Positions 10,784 through 19,825 of a stretch of 64,000 bases of DNA are shown piece by piece. A program made the translations under genes and the position numbers. The stretch's first letter is position 1, and each line of letters starts with the position of its first letter. The stretch comes from Sphaerisporangium siamense (GTDB lineage: Bacteria; Actinomycetota; Actinomycetes; Streptosporangiales; Streptosporangiaceae), in NCBI RefSeq assembly GCF_014205275.1, contig NZ_JACHND010000001.1, forward strand, positions 7,440,001-7,504,000, written 5' to 3'. Under the pieces are notes generated by a model. The model ran no database searches, was not told the origin of the DNA, and was given only the letters and a program-made list of their open reading frames with translations.

Positions 10784-11029
10784 ATGCAGGACGGCCAGAT
10801 ACTCGCGAAGATCAAGGACCTCATCGCCGAGGAGCACGATCTCCGGGACCGTACCGCGACGGGGGAGGTCTCCTCGCAGGAGGAGCGGGCGCGGATCAAG
10901 GAGCTGGAGGATGCGCTCGACCAGTGCTGGGACCTCCTCCGGCAGCGTAAGGCCCGCAGGGAGTTCGGCGAGGACCCGGACTTCGCGAGCCCCCGCCCGG
11001 TCAACGAGGTGGAGGGCTACCAGCAGTAG
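10784..11029 (+). CDS. DUF2630 family small protein
   Basis: An 81-residue, highly charged alpha-helical protein, [20 protein letters not shown]..., ending in [17 protein letters not shown]. It matches the actinobacterial DUF2630 family by its HDLRD and WDLLRQRRA-type segments. No function is established. ATG 10784 is chosen for its strong AGGAGG site 7 bases upstream. It diverges from the leuA leader and is closed by a strong hairpin terminator at 11047. Confidence 0.9.
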   Translation: MQDGQILAKIKDLIAEEHDLRDRTATGEVSSQEERARIKELEDALDQCWDLLRQRKARREFGEDPDFASPRPVNEVEGYQQ

Positions 11030-11046
11030 CCCGCATGGCGGACGCC

Positions 11047-11086
11047 GGCGACGGCCAGGGTTGTCAAAGAAACCCTGGCCGTCGCC
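11047..11086 (+). terminator. Rho-independent-type terminator after DUF2630 gene
   Basis: Near-perfect stem of about 16 bp, GGCGACGGCCAGGGTT paired with AACCCTGGCCGTCGCC, with a short loop (TGTCAAAG plus A), followed by ATTTGTGTCTTTG. It separates the DUF2630 gene from ctaD. Confidence 0.85.
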
Positions 11087-11331
11087 ATTTGTGTCTTTGC
11101 TCGTCGTTTCTCCGTTATAGGCGTTTTGCGCGTTGTAATCGGATTAAACGGAGTAAGCGAGCGGCTCGACGTCGGCGGGGGTGGCATGCGAACGGTACGC
11201 GCCCAAGGGCGCCCGCGAACCGGCCCCGCCGAAACCGGGGAAAGCGGCGGGACATCCCGCGTTGTACCGTGGCGATCGGGCCGTACGGCCGGCGCCGCAC
11301 GACGGCCCGGCCGTACGGTTGGGGGCGCCTC
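11087..11331 (+). other. ctaD upstream region
   Basis: Together with the terminator this 302-bp interval has no gene. Positions about 11088-11155 are T- and A-rich for this genome and probably hold the ctaD promoter. The rest is GC-rich leader sequence with a repeated CCGTACGG palindrome at 11281-11287 and 11311-11317. Confidence 0.45.
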
Positions 11332-13023
11332 GTGATCTACACGAAGGAGCCCGAGGCTCCCACCGCCAAGCAGGCCAATCTGGGCCGGCTGCTGCTCCGA
11401 TGGGCGAGCACGACCGACCACAAGGTGATCGGCAACCTCTACCTGGTCACCTCGTTCGTCTTCTTCCTCATCGCGGGCGCCATGGCGATGCTCATCCGCG
11501 CCGAACTGCTGCAGCCCGGCATGCAGCTCATGACGAACAAGCAGTACAACGAGCTCTTCACCAACCACGGCGCGCTGATGCTCCTGCTGTTCGCCACCCC
11601 CCTGTTCGCCGGCTTCGCCAACGCGATCATGCCCCTGCAGATCGGCGCGCCCGACGTGGCCTTCCCCCGGCTGAACATGATGGGCTACTGGCTGTTCCTG
11701 TTCGGCGGCCTGATCGTGCTCTCCGGGTACCTCACCGCGGGCGGGCCCGCCGACTTCGGCTGGACGGCCTACGCCCCCATGTCAGAGGCGACGTACACCT
11801 CCGGGGTCGGCCCGAGCCTGTTCATCATGGGTCTCGTCCTGTCGGGCCTCGGCACGATCCTCGGCTCGGTCAACTTCATCACCACGATCATCTGCATGCG
11901 CGCGCCCGGCATGACCATGTTCCGCATGCCGCTGTTCACGTGGAACACCCTGTTCACCAGCATGCTCGTGCTGATGGCGTTCCCGGTGCTGGCCGCCGCG
12001 CTGCTCGTGCTGGAGATCGACCGCCAACTCGGCTCGCAGATCTTCCGGGCGTCGAGCGGCGGGCCGATCCTGTGGCAGCACCTGTTCTGGTTCTTCGGCC
12101 ACCCGGAGGTCTACATCGTCGCGCTGCCCTTCTTCGGCATCATCACCGAGATCCTGCCGGTCTTCAGCCGCAAACCCGTGTTCGGCTACATCGGGCTGGT
12201 CGGCGCGACGATCGCCATCACGGGCCTGTCGATGACGGTGTGGGCGCACCACATGTTCGTGACGGGAGTGGTGCTGCTGCCGTTCTTCTCGTTCATGTCG
12301 TTCCTCATCGCCGTTCCCACCGGGGTGAAGTTCTTCAACTGGGTCGGCACGATATGGCGGGGCCAGCTCACCTTCCCCACCCCGATGATGTTCGCCATCG
12401 GGTTCCTGGTGACCTTCCTGTTCGGCGGGCTGACCGGCGTCATCCTGGCCTCGCCGCCGCTGGACTTCCAGGCCAGCGACACCTACTTCGTGGTGGCCCA
12501 CTTCCACTACGTGCTGTTCGGCACCGTGGTGTTCGCGATGTTCGCGGGCTTCTACTTCTGGTGGCCGAAGTTCACCGGCAGGATGCTGAACGACCGGCTC
12601 GGCAAGGTGCAGTTCTGGATGCTGTTCGTCGGCTTCCACACCACCTTCCTGGTGCAGCACTGGCTGGGCGTGCAGGGCATGCCCCGCCGGTACGCCGACT
12701 ACGCGGCCACGGACGGCTTCAGCACCGGGAACCTGGTCTCGTCGATCGGCGCGTTCCTGCTCGGCGCCTCGACCTTGCCGTTCCTGTTCAACATCTGGTG
12801 GACGTGGCGGCACGGCGCCAAGGTGACCGTCGACGACCCCTGGGGGTTCACCAACTCCCTGGAGTGGGCGACCTCCTGCCCGCCGCCCCGGCACAACTTC
12901 ATCTCCATCCCTCCGATCCACTCCGAGCGGCCCGCGTTCGACCTCCACCACTCGCACCTGCCCATCAACGCCGTACACCCGGCACACCGCGAACGCCCCT
13001 CCGACACCGGGAAGGACCGGTGA
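11332..13023 (+). CDS. ctaD: Cytochrome c oxidase subunit I (aa3 type)
   Basis: Catalytic heme-copper subunit of the terminal oxidase; reduces oxygen to water and pumps protons in the cytoplasmic membrane. The 563-residue protein contains twelve hydrophobic helices and all key ligands: [15 protein letters not shown] (heme a His), [19 protein letters not shown] (CuB His and cross-linked Tyr), [10 protein letters not shown] (His-His for CuB) and [10 protein letters not shown] (heme a3 and a His). The start is GTG 11332 after GGGGGCGCC. No ctaC, ctaE or qcr genes lie nearby, so it is a lone copy, perhaps a paralogue used with subunits encoded elsewhere. Confidence 0.95.
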   Translation: MIYTKEPEAPTAKQANLGRLLLRWASTTDHKVIGNLYLVTSFVFFLIAGAMAMLIRAELLQPGMQLMTNKQYNELFTNHGALMLLLFATPLFAGFANAIMPLQIGAPDVAFPRLNMMGYWLFLFGGLIVLSGYLTAGGPADFGWTAYAPMSEATYTSGVGPSLFIMGLVLSGLGTILGSVNFITTIICMRAPGMTMFRMPLFTWNTLFTSMLVLMAFPVLAAALLVLEIDRQLGSQIFRASSGGPILWQHLFWFFGHPEVYIVALPFFGIITEILPVFSRKPVFGYIGLVGATIAITGLSMTVWAHHMFVTGVVLLPFFSFMSFLIAVPTGVKFFNWVGTIWRGQLTFPTPMMFAIGFLVTFLFGGLTGVILASPPLDFQASDTYFVVAHFHYVLFGTVVFAMFAGFYFWWPKFTGRMLNDRLGKVQFWMLFVGFHTTFLVQHWLGVQGMPRRYADYAATDGFSTGNLVSSIGAFLLGASTLPFLFNIWWTWRHGAKVTVDDPWGFTNSLEWATSCPPPRHNFISIPPIHSERPAFDLHHSHLPINAVHPAHRERPSDTGKDR

Positions 13024-13050
13024 CGGCGCACGTCTGCAGCCTTTGACGCC

Positions 13051-13713
13051 TCACCGGCCGGGGCCGACCAGGCCGCTCTCGTAGGCCAGGATGACCAACT
13101 GGACCCGGTCGCGGACGTTCAGCTTGGCGATGGCCCTGGTGATGTGCGTCTTGGCGGTGAACGGGCTGATGACCAGGCGCGCCGCGATCTCGTCGTTCGA
13201 AAGGCCGAGCGCCACGAGCTTGACCGCCTCCCGTTCCCGGGACGTGAGGCCGGCGAGGCGCCGCCCCGCGCCGGGCGAGAGGTCCTGCCGGTGGGCGAAG
13301 TGCTCGACGACGCGGCGGGTCACGCCCGGGGACAGCAGCGCGTCCCCGGCGGCGACCGCGGCGACCGCCCGGCGCAGTTCCGCGGGTTCGACCTCCTTGG
13401 TGAGGAAACCGCTGGCTCCGGCGCGCAGCGCGGCGAACACGTGGTCGTCGGTGTCGAACGTGGTGAGGATGATGACGCGGCAGCCGGGGCCGGCCGGGTC
13501 AACGATGCGGCGCGTGGCGGTGATGCCGTCGGCGCCCGGCATGCGGATGTCCATGAGGACCACGTCGGGACGGGCGCTCACGGCCAGCCGTACGGCCTCG
13601 TCGCCGTCCTGGGCCTCGCCGACGACCGTGATGTCCCGGGAGCGAGCCAGCAGGCTGCGGAAGCCCGCCCGGACGAGCGCCTGGTCGTCGGCGATGAGCA
13701 CCCTGATCGTCAT
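13051..13713 (-). CDS. NarL/FixJ-type response regulator
   Basis: A 220-residue two-component regulator. The receiver domain (residues 1-120) has the acidic pair D9-D10, phosphoacceptor D55 in VVLMDIRMPG and the TKEVEP lysine. The C-terminal LuxR helix-turn-helix runs from about residue 150 (LTSREREAVKLVALGLSNDEIAARLVISPFTAKTHI). Its ATG overlaps the stop codon of the upstream sensor kinase by 4 bp (ATGA), so the pair is translationally coupled. Its target genes are not evident from the sequence. Confidence 0.95.
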   Translation of the reverse strand: MTIRVLIADDQALVRAGFRSLLARSRDITVVGEAQDGDEAVRLAVSARPDVVLMDIRMPGADGITATRRIVDPAGPGCRVIILTTFDTDDHVFAALRAGASGFLTKEVEPAELRRAVAAVAAGDALLSPGVTRRVVEHFAHRQDLSPGAGRRLAGLTSREREAVKLVALGLSNDEIAARLVISPFTAKTHITRAIAKLNVRDRVQLVILAYESGLVGPGR

Positions 13714-14855
13714 GGGGTCGAGCGTGCCACAGGGATGTCGGCCCGCACGGCGAAGCCGCCGGGGACCGGCCCCGCGGTGAGCGTGCCCCCCAGCGCCTCC
13801 ACCCGCTCGCGCATGCCGGCCAGGCCATGGCCTTCGACGACAGGCGCGCCGCCGGGGGTGACGCGGCCGTCGTCGGCGACCTCGACGGTGATCGCGCGCG
13901 GCCCGTAGCCGATGGTGATTCCGGCCGTGCCCGCCTCCGCGTGCTTGAGCGTGTTGGCGAGGGACTCCTGGACGACGCGGTAGACGGCGATGGCGGACGC
14001 GGCCGGGACGGACGCGGGGTCGCCGTGCTCGTCGAGGGTCACCCGCAGGCCGGCGGCGCGCGCGTCGGCGATGAGGGCGCCCAGGGAGGCCAGGTCAGGC
14101 TGGGGCGCGGTGTCGCCGGGGGCGTCGCGCAGCACCGCGATGAGGGAGCGGAGGTCGGTCATCGCCCGGTTCCTGACGTCCTTCGCCAGCTGTAGCGCGG
14201 CGGCGGCCGCGGCCGGGTCCTCCTGCAGGGTGTCGGCGGCGACGTTGAGCTGGACGCCGACGACGGCCAGCGTGTGGGCGATGATGTCGTGCACCTCGTG
14301 CGAGACCCGCAGCCGTTCCTCGGCGGCGCGCGCACGGCTGTCGGTCTCGCGCAGCCGCTCCCGCCAGCGCATCACGGCGGCGTACGTGAGGCCCGCGGCG
14401 ATGAGGACCGCCAGGAGCAGCCCCTCCCCCGCGACGTGGATCACGTAGCGGGGCACGTTCGTGTCCAGGACCCGGCGGAAGTCGACCGCCGAGTAGACGA
14501 GCTGCGCCAGGCCGATGGCGGCGACCCAGCGCACCCGCGGCGTGGTGGCGGCGGTGAAGTAGGCGACCGCGGCCGGCCAGATCCAGCCGGCGGGAGACAC
14601 GCCTCCGGTGAGGCGGTAGGCGAAGATCCCGGCGATCGACAGCAGGAGCACGGTCATCGGCCGGCGCCGTCTGAACAGCAGGAGCGCTCCGAGAAGCAGA
14701 GCGAGGGGGTTCGCGCCGGCCCATGGATTGTGTATGCCGGTGGCCTGGGCGACCGCGACGAAGAAGGCCGTGGTGACGACGGCGAGCGCGACGTCGATGA
14801 TCCGGGTGAAGTGCCGGACGGGAGCGGGTTCGCGTCGCGGGGGCGATTCGGACAT
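13710..14855 (-). CDS. Two-component sensor histidine kinase (HisKA_3 type)
   Basis: A 381-residue membrane kinase. The N-terminal half has about five hydrophobic segments with no large external loop, so it probably senses the membrane or a small hydrophobic signal. The dimerisation/phosphoacceptor motif is RVSHEVHDIIAHTLAVVGVQLN. The ATP-binding domain includes VVQESLANTLKHAEAG (N-box) and GLAGMRERVEALGGTL (G-box). ATG 14855 (MSESPPRREPAP) with AAGGA seven bases upstream is preferred to longer in-frame starts. It is coupled to the response regulator through ATGA. Confidence 0.93.
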   Translation of the reverse strand: MSESPPRREPAPVRHFTRIIDVALAVVTTAFFVAVAQATGIHNPWAGANPLALLLGALLLFRRRRPMTVLLLSIAGIFAYRLTGGVSPAGWIWPAAVAYFTAATTPRVRWVAAIGLAQLVYSAVDFRRVLDTNVPRYVIHVAGEGLLLAVLIAAGLTYAAVMRWRERLRETDSRARAAEERLRVSHEVHDIIAHTLAVVGVQLNVAADTLQEDPAAAAAALQLAKDVRNRAMTDLRSLIAVLRDAPGDTAPQPDLASLGALIADARAAGLRVTLDEHGDPASVPAASAIAVYRVVQESLANTLKHAEAGTAGITIGYGPRAITVEVADDGRVTPGGAPVVEGHGLAGMRERVEALGGTLTAGPVPGGFAVRADIPVARSTP

Positions 14856-15068
14856 GCGGACGTCCTTCTTGGGGGGTGACGGCGTGACGCCGGGGCCTGG
14901 TCGTGCCGAGAAGCTCTGGTCAGACATGGGTGACCATCGGGACGAGGAAACGCTAGGCCGGGCGGCGGGGGGAGCGCGTCGTCCGCCGGCCGTCACTTGG
15001 CCGTGCGCGATTCGCGGTACGGACTACACCGAAGGAAGTACAGGACAGGAGGCGCCGACCAGGGCCGG

Positions 15069-15127
15069 CATGACCATGACCACGGTCATGGTCATGGTCA
15101 CGGTCACGGTCACGGTCACGGTCACGG
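15069..15127. repeat. Hexanucleotide tandem repeat with hairpin
   Basis: The motif GGTCAY is repeated about eight times in tandem (15083-15126). The 5' part also forms a perfect 13-bp hairpin, CATGACCATGACC paired with GGTCATGGTCATG across a 2-nt loop (15069-15096). It lies just after the stop codon of the minus-strand hydrolase gene, where the hairpin could act in mRNA 3'-end formation. Copy number is likely to vary by slippage. Confidence 0.75.
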
Positions 15128-16516
15128 AATGATTTTCACGTCGGGGTGGCGCGGCGTGGGGCCGGTGAACAGGGGCGTCGATCGTCCCTTCAGGTGCAGC
15201 TCGAAGAACGCGGTGACGTAGGCGCGCTGGGCCGCCACCGAGCGGGCCGGGGCGATCGTCCCGATCAGGTCGCCGGAGGGGATCTTCCCCGACTTCGCGG
15301 CGAGCTGGGGCAGGATCACCTGCAGGTCGGTGAACGAACCGTGGCCGGCGCCCGCGAACCGCAGCTCGCGCTTCCAGCCGCGTGAGGCGGTCCAGAACGA
15401 TCTCCAGGTGGGGTCGGACCGCCGGGTGTGCGCGCCGGCCGCCAGGGCCAGGAAGGGCTTGGACACCCCGGTGCGGGCGACCGGGCCGACGTAGCTGCCG
15501 TCGAGGTTCACCGCCGCGTCCACCCGGCGGTCGTCGTGGGCGAGCTGCGCGGCCACCGACCCGCCCAGAGACTGCCCGACCATTCCTACGCGGGACAGGT
15601 CCGGCGCGCCGGTCAGCCCGGCGGGCAGCGGAGACGCGTCGGGGCCGCGTCCCCGGCCGAGGTCGGCGAGCCGGTCGAGCACGAACCGCATGTCCGCCAG
15701 GCGCACCCGTGCGTGCTTCCTCAGAAGCTTGTCGATCGCCTTCGGGGTGAGCTTGCCGGGGAGAGGCGCGGCCCGTTCGACGCGCCCGCCGGGGAATTCG
15801 ACCTGGTCGGCCTCGAAGGTGTGGTCCACCGTCACCACCAGGTATCCCCGGGCGGCCAGTTCCTCGACCAGGACGGTGCCGAGGCTGCGCGGGCCGCCGT
15901 CCCCTGAGGCGAACAGCACCACCGGCAGCGCCCCCGCCCGCCGGTCGACCGGCGCGCCCAGGCGGGCGTGGGTCCTGGTCGCGGCCCAGTTCACCGTGCC
16001 CGGCGGTATCTCCAGTCCCGGCGCGGAGTGAACGTCCCAGTCGGCCGCGGCCCGAGGCGCCATGTGCGGCGCCAGGGGAAAGCGGGCGGAGGGGTGGGCG
16101 GCCGGGTACCAGAGGCTCACCATGAGCTCGCGGTAGGGCCGTGACGTCACCAAGGGGTCCCGCCGCGACCGATCCACCAGACGCAGCGCCACCGTCCCGA
16201 TCGACCGCCGCACACTCGGCGCGGGCAAGACCAACCTGACCGGCCCCTCCCCCGCCGCGTTGAACGTGCCGGTCGAGCCCGACGTGCCTGACGTGTCGGA
16301 AGTGTCGGAAGTGCCTGACGAACCAGACGTGCCGGACGTGCCCGGCCTGCCGACGGTGCCCGACGTGCCCGAGCTGCCGGACGTGCCGGTGATGGTGGCG
16401 ATTTCCGGCGTGCCCGTGGTCGCGGCGGCCGAAGCGGTGGTGAGGGGAGTCGCCAGGGCGGTGGCCAGCCCCAGTCCGGCGGCGACCGAGATGGACGTCA
16501 TGAAGGCTCTTGGCAT
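15122..16516 (-). CDS. Secreted alpha/beta hydrolase, PAF-acetylhydrolase-like
   Basis: A 464-residue exported esterase/lipase. Residues 1-31 are a signal peptide (MPRAFMTSISVAAGLGLATA..., ending near ASA-A). Residues about 42-85 are a low-complexity Gly/Thr/Ser linker (repeated GTSGSSGTSD). The catalytic domain follows: nucleophile elbow VGMVGQSLGGSVAAQL (GxSxG), an acidic residue near DAAVNLDGSYVG and histidine in GAGHGSFTDL, the layout of the platelet-activating-factor acetylhydrolase isoform II family. ATG 16516 is preceded by AGGAG at 6 bases. It would hydrolyse short-chain or phospholipid esters outside the cell. The neighbouring kinase genes are not obviously related. Confidence 0.87.
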   Translation of the reverse strand: MPRAFMTSISVAAGLGLATALATPLTTASAAATTGTPEIATITGTSGSSGTSGTVGRPGTSGTSGSSGTSDTSDTSGTSGSTGTFNAAGEGPVRLVLPAPSVRRSIGTVALRLVDRSRRDPLVTSRPYRELMVSLWYPAAHPSARFPLAPHMAPRAAADWDVHSAPGLEIPPGTVNWAATRTHARLGAPVDRRAGALPVVLFASGDGGPRSLGTVLVEELAARGYLVVTVDHTFEADQVEFPGGRVERAAPLPGKLTPKAIDKLLRKHARVRLADMRFVLDRLADLGRGRGPDASPLPAGLTGAPDLSRVGMVGQSLGGSVAAQLAHDDRRVDAAVNLDGSYVGPVARTGVSKPFLALAAGAHTRRSDPTWRSFWTASRGWKRELRFAGAGHGSFTDLQVILPQLAAKSGKIPSGDLIGTIAPARSVAAQRAYVTAFFELHLKGRSTPLFTGPTPRHPDVKIIP

Positions 16517-16689
16517 GGGTGCTCCTGAAGGTCGTGGTCGGGGGACGTGGTTCAGGAGCCTTTCAGCGGCCTGCGGGCGCGACGAGCGTCCGAGGGATGA
16601 TCCTTCCGATACAACCCCAGGTTGACCTGCCAGAATGTTCATCCTGCGGGATGACGGCACGCGCGGGGACGGCCACTATGGTGAGCGGC

Positions 16690-17859
16690 ATGAACCGGCC
16701 TGACCGCCTCTTGGCCGCGCTCGCCGGCAGGCCGTGGGCGCTCGACGCGCTGGTGGCCGCCGTGCTGTTCCTGGCCACCCTCGGCCCCGGCCGGGTGCCG
16801 GACGGCCCTCCATGGCTTCTCGCCTTCCAGGCCGCCCTGGTGCTGCCGCTGGTGTGGCGGCGGCGCGCGCCGCTCACGGTGTTCGCGGTGATCGCCGCGG
16901 TGGCCGGGGCGCAGTGGCTGGCCGGTGTCCAGCTCCCCGCCGACGTGGCGTTGCTGGTGGCCCTGTACACCGTCGGCGCGCACTCGTCCTGGCGGCGCAC
17001 GCTGGCGGCCTGGGTGGTGCTGGAAGGCGGCGCCGTGCTCGCCTCCGTCCGGTGGGCTCCGGAGGGGCGCCTCCTGCCGTCGGTCGCGGCGATGACGGCC
17101 TTCACCGTCGCGGCGGCCGTCATCGGCACGAACATGCGCACCCGGCGTGTGTACGTCGCCGGGCTGGAGCGCGACCGGGACCGGCGGGCGCGCCTGGCCG
17201 TCGCCGAGGACCGTGCCCGCATGGCCCGCGACATGCACGACATCGTCACCCACAACCTCTCGGTCATGGTCGCGCTCGCCGACAGCGCCCGGTACGTGCG
17301 CGACAGCTCGCCGGACAAGGCGGCCACGGCCATGGAGCAGATCTCCGCCACCGGGCGGCAGGCGCTGGCCGACATGCGGCGCTGCCTGGGGGTGCTCCGC
17401 CCGGACGAACCGGACGCCGAGCGGCATCCGATGCCCGGCATCGCCCAGCTCACCGCCCTGGCCGACCAGCTCCGCGCGGCCGGGCTGCCGACCCGCGTCC
17501 GACTGGACGGCGACGCCGACGGGATCCCGGCCACGGCTCAGCTCACCGTGTACCGCCTGGCCCAGGAGGCCCTGACCAACGCCCTCAAGCACACGACGCC
17601 CGGCACCCGCGCCGAGGTCAGCCTGCGGATGTCCCCCGAGGGCGTCACCCTGGAGATCACCGACGACGGCCGCCCCGCCCCGGCCCCCGGCCACGCGCCC
17701 AGGCACAGGCCTGGGGACGGGCCGGGGCACGGGATTCCCGGGATGCGGGAGCGGGTGGCCGCGTTCGGCGGGACGTTGCGGGCCGGGCCGCTGCCTGGGG
17801 GCGGCTGGCGCGTGGTGGCGCGGCTGAACCTGGAGACGGCCCGGACGGGGGCGCCGTGA
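16690..17859 (+). CDS. Two-component sensor histidine kinase (HisKA_3 type)
   Basis: A 389-residue membrane kinase. Four to five hydrophobic segments fill residues 15-150. The phosphoacceptor motif is RMARDMHDIVTHNLSVMV. The ATPase domain has LAQEALTNALKHTTPGT and GHGIPGMRERVAAFGGTL. A short Pro/His-rich loop sits between the last two strands. ATG 16690 has no good ribosome binding site; an in-frame GTG at 16681 is an alternative. The stop overlaps the response regulator start by 4 bp (GTGA). It belongs to the same family as the kinase at 13710 but is a separate system on the other strand. Confidence 0.93.
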   Translation: MNRPDRLLAALAGRPWALDALVAAVLFLATLGPGRVPDGPPWLLAFQAALVLPLVWRRRAPLTVFAVIAAVAGAQWLAGVQLPADVALLVALYTVGAHSSWRRTLAAWVVLEGGAVLASVRWAPEGRLLPSVAAMTAFTVAAAVIGTNMRTRRVYVAGLERDRDRRARLAVAEDRARMARDMHDIVTHNLSVMVALADSARYVRDSSPDKAATAMEQISATGRQALADMRRCLGVLRPDEPDAERHPMPGIAQLTALADQLRAAGLPTRVRLDGDADGIPATAQLTVYRLAQEALTNALKHTTPGTRAEVSLRMSPEGVTLEITDDGRPAPAPGHAPRHRPGDGPGHGIPGMRERVAAFGGTLRAGPLPGGGWRVVARLNLETARTGAP

Positions 17860-18557
17860 CCGTCCGCGTCCTGCTCGCCGACGACGAGTCGCTGCTGCGC
17901 ATGGCCTTCACCATGATCCTGGACGCCCAGCCGGACATGACGGTCGTCGGCGAGGCCGGGGACGGCGCCGAGGCCGTGCGGCTGGCGTCGCGACTGCGCC
18001 CGGACGTCGTGCTGATGGACGTCCGCATGCCCGGCATCGACGGCATCGAGGCCACCCGCCGCGTCGTCAGGGAGTCCCCGGCGTCGCGGGTGCTCATCCT
18101 GACGACGTTCGACCTGGACGAGTACGCCTTCGCCGGGCTCAAGGCCGGGGCGTCCGGCTTCCTGCTGAAGAACGCGCGACCGGAGGAGCTGCTCGCGGCC
18201 ATCCGCAGCATCGCCTCGGGTGACGCGGTGGTGTCGCCGCGGATCACCCGTCGCCTGCTGGAGACGTTCGCGCCCCAGTTGATGAACGGCGGCGGCCCGG
18301 GGGACGACACGCGCCTCGGCCGGCTCACCGCCCGCGAGCGTGAGGTGCTCGTCCAGGTGGCCCGCGGGCTGTCCAACACCGAGATCGCCGCCGCCCTGCA
18401 CCTCGCCGAGGCCACGGTGAAGACCCACCTCAGCCGCGTCCTGGACAAACTGGAGCTGCGCGACCGGGTGCAGGCCGTGGTGTTCGCCTACGAGGCGCGG
18501 CTCGTCCGGCCGGGCCATGTCCGTGACGAGGGCGGGGCCGGGCGGGGTCAGTCGTAG
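17856..18557 (+). CDS. NarL/FixJ-type response regulator
   Basis: A 233-residue regulator starting at GTG 17856 inside the kinase stop (GTGA). The receiver has D9-D10, phosphoacceptor D55 (VVLMDVRMPGIDGIEATRR) and the LKNARPEE lysine. The LuxR helix-turn-helix is LTAREREVLVQVARGLSNTEIAAALHLAEATVKTHLSRVL in outline. The last 10 bases overlap the 3' end of era on the other strand. It pairs with the upstream kinase; no adjacent target gene is apparent. Confidence 0.95.
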   Translation: MTVRVLLADDESLLRMAFTMILDAQPDMTVVGEAGDGAEAVRLASRLRPDVVLMDVRMPGIDGIEATRRVVRESPASRVLILTTFDLDEYAFAGLKAGASGFLLKNARPEELLAAIRSIASGDAVVSPRITRRLLETFAPQLMNGGGPGDDTRLGRLTAREREVLVQVARGLSNTEIAAALHLAEATVKTHLSRVLDKLELRDRVQAVVFAYEARLVRPGHVRDEGGAGRGQS

Positions 18558-19459
18558 AAGCCGAGGCGGCGCAGCTGTTTCGGGTCGCGCTGCCAGTCTT
18601 TGGCGACCTTGATGCGGAGGTCCAGGTAGACGTGGGTGCCGAGCAGGGCCTCGATGTGCCCTCGCGCCCGGGTGCCGACCTCTTTGAGCCGCGCGCCCTT
18701 GGGGCCGATGACGATGGCCTTCTGCGAGGGGCGCTCGACGTACATCTGGGCGTACACGTCGAGCAGGTCGTCACGGCCCTCGCGCGGCACCATCTCTTCG
18801 ACGACGACGGCGATGGAGTGCGGCAGCTCGTCGCGAACCCCTTCGAGAGCGGCCTCGCGGATCAGCTCGGCGACGAGCACCTGCTCGGGTTCGTCGGTGA
18901 GCTCGCCCCCCGCGTACAGCGGAGGGGACTCCGGCAGGCGCGCGGCGAGCAGGTCGCCGAGCAGACCGAGCTGTTCCCCCGACTCCGCCGACACCGGGAT
19001 GATCTCCGCGAACTCGCCGAGCTTGGAGACGTCGAGGAGCTGTTTGGCGATCTGCTCGCGGCTCGCCAGGTCGCACTTGGTGACCACGGCGATCACCGGG
19101 GTCTTCTTCACGGCCGCGAGCTTCTCGGCGATGAAACGGTCGCCCTTGCCCACGGGCTCGTTGGCCGGGAGGCAGAAACCGATGACGTCCACCTCGGTCA
19201 AGGTGGACAGCACCAGGCTGTCGAGCCGCTCGCCGAGCAGCGTGCGCGGGCGGTGGAGGCCGGGCGTGTCGACGATGACGAGCTGCGCGTCGGGCCGTGT
19301 GACGATGCCCCTGATCGCGCGGCGGGTCGTCTGCGGCTTGGAGGAGGTGATCGCCACCTTCGCCCCCACAAGCGCATTCATCAGCGTCGACTTGCCGACG
19401 TTGGGCCTGCCGACGAAGCAGGCGAACCCGGCGCGGAACTCAGCGGCTGAGGAACTCAC
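18548..19459 (-). CDS. era: GTPase Era
   Basis: Essential ribosome-assembly GTPase that binds the 3' end of 16S rRNA. The 303-residue protein has G1 GRPNVGKST (about residues 17-25), G3 DTPG, G4 TKCD, G5 VSAESG, and a C-terminal KH RNA-binding domain (KAIVIGPKGARLKEVGTRAR). GTG 19459 is the start. The gene is followed by nothing on its own strand and overlaps the response regulator tail by 10 bp. The degenerate cytidine-deaminase-like gene directly upstream (gap 17 bp) is a common era neighbour in actinobacteria and may be co-transcribed. Confidence 0.97.
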   Translation of the reverse strand: MSSSAAEFRAGFACFVGRPNVGKSTLMNALVGAKVAITSSKPQTTRRAIRGIVTRPDAQLVIVDTPGLHRPRTLLGERLDSLVLSTLTEVDVIGFCLPANEPVGKGDRFIAEKLAAVKKTPVIAVVTKCDLASREQIAKQLLDVSKLGEFAEIIPVSAESGEQLGLLGDLLAARLPESPPLYAGGELTDEPEQVLVAELIREAALEGVRDELPHSIAVVVEEMVPREGRDDLLDVYAQMYVERPSQKAIVIGPKGARLKEVGTRARGHIEALLGTHVYLDLRIKVAKDWQRDPKQLRRLGFYD

Positions 19460-19476
19460 GCCCCCATTGTCCCCGA

Positions 19477-19821
19477 TCAGATGTAGCGGCCTTTCACGGC
19501 GCCGTCGGGGGCCGCGAGGAACAGGACGGCCTCCCCCAGGTCTTCGACGGCGGCGAGGTCGGGCCGCCCGGGCTCGTCCGCGTCGGTGACGAGCGCGGCG
19601 GCCTCCAGCGAGACGGCCCCGCTGGACACGGCCATGGCGACCGCGACCTGCACCGCGGACAGCTTCAGGGAGGGCAGGTCCACGTTGGTCGCGGTGTAGG
19701 TGCGCCCGGTCTCGTCGCGGACGGCGGCGCCCTCGGCCGTGCCGTTGCGCGCGCGGGCGGCGCGGGCCAACGTGATGATCTTGCTGTCCTCGGGGGCGAG
19801 GGAGGTCTCGGTCACGGGCAC
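19477..19821 (-). CDS. Cytidine-deaminase-like protein lacking zinc ligands
   Basis: A 114-residue protein with the core of the cytidine deaminase fold: GAAVRDETGRTYTATNVDL aligns with the GAALxTxxGxxFxGxNVE region of Cdd. The following catalytic segment reads LSAVQVAVAMAVSSG where the enzyme has C-A-E, so the zinc Cys and the catalytic Glu are Ser and Val. No later PCxxC pair exists. It should therefore not bind zinc or deaminate, although homologues are often annotated as cytidine deaminase. GTG 19821 or the in-frame GTG 19815 could start it. It sits 17 bp upstream of era on the same strand and may assist RNA or ribosome work, but that is inference. Confidence 0.75.
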   Translation of the reverse strand: MPVTETSLAPEDSKIITLARAARARNGTAEGAAVRDETGRTYTATNVDLPSLKLSAVQVAVAMAVSSGAVSLEAAALVTDADEPGRPDLAAVEDLGEAVLFLAAPDGAVKGRYI

Positions 19822-19825
19822 CAGG

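Noticed and set aside
15069-15127. Possible CRISPR-like array
   Set aside because: The units are six-base simple repeats without spacers.
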